59,229 bases of DNA from a virus. The stretch spans positions 1 to 59,229 of IMG/VR virus record IMGVR_UViG_3300045303_000229, one strand, 5' to 3'. The position numbers and the translations under genes were made by a program. This document shows, one piece after another, positions 54,095 to 59,229 of this stretch (positions are counted from its first letter, which is position 1; every line of letters starts with the position of its first letter). The notes below the pieces were generated by a model. The model was not told where the DNA came from. It saw only the letters and a list, made by a program, of their open reading frames with translations, and searched no databases.

Positions 54095-56775
54095 CGTCGT
54101 GCTCCTTGGCTACGTACTTGCGCCGGGGTAGGCGCGTCGAGAGATTTACGCATCGAGCCGAACTGCGGCTCCGCCTTCGGCGCCTGCGTTCCACCCGCGC
54201 TCCCTGGCTCGTCGGGGAACTGCGCTTGCAGTACACCGAGCACGCGCGGATGCATCGCTGGAGTGAGCGGTTTGCCGAGGAAGATTCCCAGCGCGAGTTG
54301 GCGCGTATACGGCAGCGGCCTCGTTTTCGAGGCCATCGCGATCATGTACGACTGCTGCAGGTGCCGGCCGCGCTCGGGGTAGACCGCCCAGTATGCAGCG
54401 GCATCCTCTGGCGTGACGGACCCGTGGGCGATGCGGTACTCGACGGACGTCGGATCCTCGACCGCCGCAGCGCTGCGCGCCCACGTTCGCATCTCCATGT
54501 CGCTGGGCTGCCACTTGTCTGGGCCACCGAGAACCATCCCGTAGTCCGGGCGCCGCGGGATCAGGCTGGACAGGTACTCGAGTCGACGCACCGCGAGCGT
54601 CTCGAGTCGATCGGCTGCAATCGGATCCGAGACGCGAATCGGTCGCAACCGGTCCGCGATCGCCTGGCGGGCTGCCGGCCGGACGCGTGGGATCCCACTC
54701 GCGTCATATGCGGTCTGCTGCTTGATCTCGTCGGTCCGCGCCTTGAACAGCTGCGGTAACGTGGTCGGAGCATCGTCGGGCGCCTTACGTGCGGTGCGTG
54801 CCCCGTATGAGACCTGGGAGAGAAATTTCGTCGCGATTGGTGTGGCCTTCTCGAGTTGCGGGGCAATGGCGCCAGCGAACGCGGACACGGCCTCCCCGGT
54901 CCGGCGCGCGATCTTGTTGGCTCCAGCGCGCAGACCTCCAACCGCCTTGCCGCCCATTCCTGAGAGCTCGTTGAGCAGTCCACCCCCGGGGAGGTGGGAG
55001 AGCAGTCTCTCACCCACCGACCTCTCGCGCGGGATCTTGAGTGCCTCTCGCGCGGACTCGATCGCTGCCAGGCGCTCCGACGTAACGGGCTTGACCAATT
55101 CGTTGAATTTCGCTTGCAGGTCGGCATGACGCTGAACCAGTGCCTGCAGTTCGTCCGCATGCTTCACGATCGTCGACGCCTTGAGCCCGTCCTTGATCGC
55201 GCCCCCCTCGCCCCACTGCAGCCCCTGCCGCTCCTTGAGCACGCGCTCCACTGCCCGATCGAGGCCAGACGGAACCCTCGTCACCGGCAGGTTAGACTTG
55301 ACCGGAATAGCGTCCATCGGAGCCCGGTCAGCGACCGACCAGCGTACCTGGATCGGAGCGTCGGCCTCGATCGCCGCAGCGAGACGCATGCGATCTGCAC
55401 CAGACACCAGCGTGTCACCGTTCGCAGCAACTCCGAGGCGAATCGGCTCATGCTGCCACTCTGGCATGGTCTTACGCACGGCCTCTGCTTGAGTCGGGGT
55501 AGTTCGGGAACCAGCGGGCTCGAAGTACCCGCGCGCCCCGACTTCGCGGGCAGCGATGCTCTGCTCGAGTTCCTTGCCAGCTTTCGCCTGATGCGCCTTG
55601 ATGGTCTCGTAGTCGGGAGCCTTCCCGCCCTCACGCCATTCGGCGGTCTTGCCGGGCACCTCGCCCTTGACCTCGCCGGCCAGAATCTGCGCACGGATTT
55701 TCTCGGGCGCCGCGTCGACGTCGGCTTGCCAAGCGATTTTTTGGTGTTCCGCCCATGGGACGATCTCGTCAAGCGCCTGACGCTGCTGCTCGAGCCAGTA
55801 CTGCGCCTTGGCGGGGTTTTCGGCGAGCGCCGCGCGGTTGTCGAGCATCCGGATCATCTTCATGTCCGCCGTGGTGAACGCCTTCCCAGCCTCGAAGACA
55901 TCACGGGATGCACCCTGGGAGGTATCGGTCCCAGCGCGAAGCCAGTAGGTGTCGCGGTTTTGGTTTCGCCACGCGTCGAGATCTCGGACTGCAGCCTCAC
56001 GGATCGGCTTCTGCTCGGCCGCGATGCGCTCCACCTCGGCCGCGTGAGCTAGCGTGAGCTCGGGATCCTTCATCGTCAGCAGATCTGGATTGGTCGCCGC
56101 GATCGCGCGATCCTCGACCGTGCCAGCGAGCCGAGAATCGATCGCGCCCTTGGCCGCCGTCAGCCCGCGCTCAGCTGCCGACATCACGAGCCCAGTCGCT
56201 CCTCCGATGGCTCCGCCGAACAGCACGTTGCTGCCGAGCGTCGATGCCGCGCGCTCCCAGGTCAGCGGATCGCGGTCAAGCGCAAGCTCGCTGACTCCGG
56301 CGCCGGCCCCAAAGATCGCGCCCTCGGTTGCCCCGCCAGCTGCACGCGCGAGTAGCCCGGCACCGAGGCCCTCGGACACGCTAGCGCCCGCTCGCGTAGC
56401 CAGTGAGGCAGGCAGGCTAGCCCCGCCCGAGAGCAGCGCTGGGGCCAGCGCGCCAGCGAGCTCGGCTCCGGTCGAAAGGTAGGGATGCTGGGAGCGCAGC
56501 CCGCTGAGCGTCGAGGCTGCATCCTCACCTCCGAGCGCGCGCGCAGCGACATCGGACAGTCCGAGGGTGGCCCCGCGGAGTCCAGCCGCACCCACCGCAC
56601 CGATGGCCCCACCAACGCCTCCGTAGTCGGCCGTATTTGCTGCCTCGGTGGCGGCGCCGATGATGTCCGTATGGGTCGGGGCCTTCCAGCCCTGAGCGAG
56701 CGCAGCATCGGCTGATTCGGCTGGGACGTCACGGGAAACGCCATACGGGTCGAGTAGGGTGATCGTCCCCGGCAT
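54091..56775 (-). CDS. large internal virion (ejection) protein
   Basis: 894 residues. Starts PGTITLLDPYGVSRDVPAESADAAL, then long Gly/Ala-rich hydrophobic stretches (GGVGGAIGAVGAAGLRGATLG; LAGALAPALLSGGASLPASLA), suggesting membrane interaction during DNA ejection. The middle contains a segment (ANGDTLVSGADRMRLAAAIEADAPIQVRW) like a ParB-type nucleotide-binding fold, and long helical repeats to the C-terminus. Like T7 gp15/gp16-type internal proteins in position. Confidence 0.65.
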   Translation of the reverse strand: MPGTITLLDPYGVSRDVPAESADAALAQGWKAPTHTDIIGAATEAANTADYGGVGGAIGAVGAAGLRGATLGLSDVAARALGGEDAASTLSGLRSQHPYLSTGAELAGALAPALLSGGASLPASLATRAGASVSEGLGAGLLARAAGGATEGAIFGAGAGVSELALDRDPLTWERAASTLGSNVLFGGAIGGATGLVMSAAERGLTAAKGAIDSRLAGTVEDRAIAATNPDLLTMKDPELTLAHAAEVERIAAEQKPIREAAVRDLDAWRNQNRDTYWLRAGTDTSQGASRDVFEAGKAFTTADMKMIRMLDNRAALAENPAKAQYWLEQQRQALDEIVPWAEHQKIAWQADVDAAPEKIRAQILAGEVKGEVPGKTAEWREGGKAPDYETIKAHQAKAGKELEQSIAAREVGARGYFEPAGSRTTPTQAEAVRKTMPEWQHEPIRLGVAANGDTLVSGADRMRLAAAIEADAPIQVRWSVADRAPMDAIPVKSNLPVTRVPSGLDRAVERVLKERQGLQWGEGGAIKDGLKASTIVKHADELQALVQRHADLQAKFNELVKPVTSERLAAIESAREALKIPRERSVGERLLSHLPGGGLLNELSGMGGKAVGGLRAGANKIARRTGEAVSAFAGAIAPQLEKATPIATKFLSQVSYGARTARKAPDDAPTTLPQLFKARTDEIKQQTAYDASGIPRVRPAARQAIADRLRPIRVSDPIAADRLETLAVRRLEYLSSLIPRRPDYGMVLGGPDKWQPSDMEMRTWARSAAAVEDPTSVEYRIAHGSVTPEDAAAYWAVYPERGRHLQQSYMIAMASKTRPLPYTRQLALGIFLGKPLTPAMHPRVLGVLQAQFPDEPGSAGGTQAPKAEPQFGSMRKSLDAPTPAQVRSQGARR

Positions 56776-59162
56776 TACTTGGGCCCCGGGAATGTCGGCT
56801 GGACCGGAAGGTCGAATCGCGGAGCCGGAATATCAGGCGATACGGCACCAGGCGGGCCACTGATCGCCTGGATGCGCGCGTGATCAGCGATCTCCGCGAG
56901 AACATCCTTCGCAATCTTCCGGACCGCGGCGGAGTGCGCAGCGTTCGCGGGGTCCTTGGAGGTCAGGCTGGTGAGCGTCTCGATAGCGCTCGCATCACCA
57001 GCGAGAGCCTTGGTGCGCAAGGCCTCCAGCCCATGGCGTTGCAGCGGGCTGATGTCCTTGGTCTCTGCGGCGGCTGCCGTGGCGGCTGCCGTGGCGGAGT
57101 AGGCAACGTCAGGCGGAGCCTGGCCCCACAGAATCGTGCCGTCCGGACCTCGGGGAACGTGATGCTCGGTAGCCTGAAAATTCAGCTCCTGCGCTCGCGC
57201 ATCCGCCACCGATACCGTCGGCTTAGCCTTCAGGACCTCGATAGATTGCTGCTCTGGGCTCGGTTCCGACTTGGGCTGCACGAGGTTCGCTGGCTCCCAT
57301 CTCGCGACAGACTCGCCCTTGGGTAGGACGGCCTTGTTCGCGACCTGCGAGTTGAATCCCTCGACGAGTTGGTGACGGAACGACTTGATTCCGGCGATCG
57401 TGTTGCGGATCTGAGTCGGATCGTTGGTTCCGACCTTCTTTGCTTCGATATCGTAGTCTGATCCGGACATCGCGCCGAGGTGATCATCCTCCTTGGCCTT
57501 GAGAATGATGCTCGCGTAGGTCTGCATGGCGCGCTGCCACTCTGGGGACTTCGCGTAGTCGCTCGAGTACCCGTGCTCCTCCATCATCGAGAGCAACTCG
57601 TCGGTCATGCGCACAACGTCTGAGACGTTGGCCTTGGCGGTGGCAATCGCCGGCTGAACATCCTCGCGGAACTTGATCAACTCTCCCTTGTTGTTCACGA
57701 TTCCAGGGACGGATTGCTTGCGCGCGATCTCGTTCGGATCGTTGGCTCGCTGCGCGGTACGCAGACCCTCGATGTGCTGCCCGGTTTCGAGCCATTTCGT
57801 GTAGTCGGCCTGTGACATCTTGATCGGAGGAACCGGTGGTGGAACTCCGCCCGGTGGCGTGTTGATAGCCGCGAGTTGCGCCGGCTCCCAGACTTGTGCA
57901 TCCGCCTTGGCCTTGCTGCGCTCGATCCCAAGGCGCTGCGCCGCGATCGAGTCCTCGTTGCGTTGGTGCTGGATCGTCGCAAGCGCCACAGCGCGCTCAC
58001 GCTCCTCTTTGATGTCGGCGAGGGTCTCGGTGTGCAGTTCCTTGCGCTGGACCTCACGAGCTTGCGCCTGACGAGCAGCCATCTGCTGCATGCTCGACCC
58101 GATCTCCGCGAACGACGTCCCGCGCGGATCGTAATCCTGTTGCATCGTCGCGAGGTGGTCGAGTGCGACCTGATAGCTCGCTAGGCGCACGGTCTCCGCT
58201 GCCTGATACAGGTTCCCGGTGCGCGCGAACTCCTGCGCCACGGCGCCCTGACGGATTCCGAGACCTGCGCGCTTGTTCTCGATGTCGGTTTTTTGATCGT
58301 CGATGTCCTTGTCAATCGACCCGGTGATCCAGTCCATGCCGGTGTTGCGGCCGCCGTTCGCGCCCTGCAGGAGCCCGCCAAGTAGCGCAACGCCGACGGT
58401 CGCGATCTGGCCCATCAACGACTTGTTGTGGAACCAGCGCCCACGATCCATTGGTGTGTTCGCGAGCTTCATCGCGTCCGCATAGATCGCGTCGGCCTTG
58501 ACCTGTGTGATCGCGTCGGCCTTCTGCCGATCCGCGACGTCCTGCTTGAGGTTGGCAAGATTATTCTCGCTCGCGGCGAGCTGAGCCGCAGCGACATCGG
58601 CGACCTTCCGCTGAGCGAGATGCTGTTTGTAGAGCTCGAAGGCGACCGGATTGTTGATGGACATCTCCATCGCGGCGCGATCGCGCTCCGCCTGGTCCGG
58701 GATGTCCTGCGGGTGAGCAGCGAACTGCTGGACGGTCTGCGCGTAGTGCTGCTCTGGCGTGAGGTTCGGACCGTACCCGGTCTGCCCGAGCGGCAACGTC
58801 GGCACCGGACCGGTGATCGCGTCTGGCGCGGGCGGCACCGGTGGGGACGTCTCGCCGCCGGATCCAACGGGTGGAACACCGAAGTCTCCTGGTCCGCCGA
58901 CCGAGGGCAGACCTTCAACCGGAGGTGCAGGGAATCCGAGCCCAGCGTCCACCGGCATCGGCGGAGGTATTCCGAGATCCGGGGGAGGAGGAACGGCGCC
59001 ATCGAGCGTGGCCGGGCCAACCTCGGCCGGAGGCGTGACTGGAGGCGGAGTGGCATCCGGCGCTGGCGGTGGAGCGAACGCATTCTCGCCCATCCACGGT
59101 GGTGGCGCGGAATCGTAGAGCGGACCGGAGGCCAGCGGATCGTTGGGGTCGAACTCAGGCAT
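56775..59162 (-). CDS. large internal virion protein
   Basis: 795 residues. The first ~150 residues are Pro/Gly/Ala-rich and disordered (APPPAPDATPPPVTPPAEVG). A helical region with a hydrophobic segment (SLMGQIATVGVALLGGLLQGANGG) follows, then coiled coils rich in Gln/Arg/Glu to the C-terminus. This profile matches internal core proteins injected with DNA. First complete gene in the transcript after the small internal protein that wraps the window edge. Confidence 0.65.
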   Translation of the reverse strand: MPEFDPNDPLASGPLYDSAPPPWMGENAFAPPPAPDATPPPVTPPAEVGPATLDGAVPPPPDLGIPPPMPVDAGLGFPAPPVEGLPSVGGPGDFGVPPVGSGGETSPPVPPAPDAITGPVPTLPLGQTGYGPNLTPEQHYAQTVQQFAAHPQDIPDQAERDRAAMEMSINNPVAFELYKQHLAQRKVADVAAAQLAASENNLANLKQDVADRQKADAITQVKADAIYADAMKLANTPMDRGRWFHNKSLMGQIATVGVALLGGLLQGANGGRNTGMDWITGSIDKDIDDQKTDIENKRAGLGIRQGAVAQEFARTGNLYQAAETVRLASYQVALDHLATMQQDYDPRGTSFAEIGSSMQQMAARQAQAREVQRKELHTETLADIKEERERAVALATIQHQRNEDSIAAQRLGIERSKAKADAQVWEPAQLAAINTPPGGVPPPVPPIKMSQADYTKWLETGQHIEGLRTAQRANDPNEIARKQSVPGIVNNKGELIKFREDVQPAIATAKANVSDVVRMTDELLSMMEEHGYSSDYAKSPEWQRAMQTYASIILKAKEDDHLGAMSGSDYDIEAKKVGTNDPTQIRNTIAGIKSFRHQLVEGFNSQVANKAVLPKGESVARWEPANLVQPKSEPSPEQQSIEVLKAKPTVSVADARAQELNFQATEHHVPRGPDGTILWGQAPPDVAYSATAAATAAAAETKDISPLQRHGLEALRTKALAGDASAIETLTSLTSKDPANAAHSAAVRKIAKDVLAEIADHARIQAISGPPGAVSPDIPAPRFDLPVQPTFPGPK

Positions 59163-59173
59163 GGGTTACTCGA

Positions 59174-59229
59174 TCACCACTTCATCGGGCCGGATCCCGG
59201 AGGCATGGCCGGCGCGGGCAGCCCCTGTG
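59174..59229 (-). CDS. C-terminal fragment of the edge-spanning virion protein
   Basis: Partial frame at the right edge encoding QGLPAPAMPPGSGPMKW then TGA, about a dozen bases before the next ATG. Joined to base 1 through a shared CTGTG it is in frame with the 54-686 gene when one 41-bp copy is removed, so it is probably that gene's real end. Confidence 0.5.
   Translation of the reverse strand, partial: QGLPAPAMPPGSGPMKW

Overview
The window looks like an essentially complete genome of a tailed dsDNA bacteriophage (Caudoviricetes). It has podovirus-type morphogenesis genes: portal, large terminase, scaffold, capsid, gp11-like adaptor, gp12-like nozzle, three large internal (ejection) proteins and a pectate-lyase-fold tailspike. 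The base composition is visibly GC-rich and GTG/TTG starts are common, so the host is probably a GC-rich bacterium. I saw no integrase, DNA polymerase, RNA polymerase or host genes. Very cysteine-rich lipoproteins hint at a Myxococcota-like or other Gram-negative host, but that is only an inference.

Layout. (1) 1-9.15 kb, minus strand: scaffold, capsid, tail adaptor, nozzle and one internal virion protein. This late unit runs off the left edge and resumes at the right edge (59.2 kb down to 48.4 kb) with two more internal proteins, fibre-like proteins, tailspike, spanin-like and holin-like membrane proteins, an Acb2/Tad1-like protein and a GH25 endolysin. The gene at the left edge stays open into the right edge once a 41-bp duplication is ignored, so the molecule is probably circular or circularly permuted. 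(2) 9.26-13.1 kb, plus strand: a small protein, portal and TerL, divergent from the scaffold promoter. (3) 13.1-35.2 kb, minus strand: about 70 small genes, mostly overlapping by ATGA, GTGA or TGATG. Many carry zinc-ribbon cysteines; others are ribbon-helix-helix proteins, an HNH nuclease, a GNAT enzyme, a cpYpsA/SLOG protein, a YkgJ protein, lipoproteins and repeat proteins. Two tRNA-like genes lie here. (4) 35.4-36.9 kb, plus strand: six small genes. (5) 36.9-45.5 kb, minus strand: VRR-NUC nuclease, Mom-like enzyme, DnaB helicase, replication initiator, HTH proteins and an XRE regulator at the head. (6) 45.5-48.4 kb, plus strand: recombination module (RecE-like exonuclease and Sak4-like ATPase), divergent from the XRE gene over a palindrome.

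How it may work. The XRE gene and the recombination operon fire from back-to-back promoters whose -35 boxes form one inverted repeat. Several minus-strand units, one plus-strand unit and possibly a lipoprotein gene share an unusual arrangement: a sigma70-like promoter whose -10 lies about 6 nt before the ATG, which predicts leaderless mRNA. Replication probably uses the host polymerase with phage initiator and DnaB. Candidate counter-defence or modification genes are the Acb2-like protein, the Mom-like protein and the tRNA-like genes.

Notable oddities are a tRNA gene that folds well except for a 36-nt anticodon loop, a divergent CAU tRNA, several in-frame microsatellites, a LamG-like domain nested in the nozzle protein, and a frameshifted phage gene.
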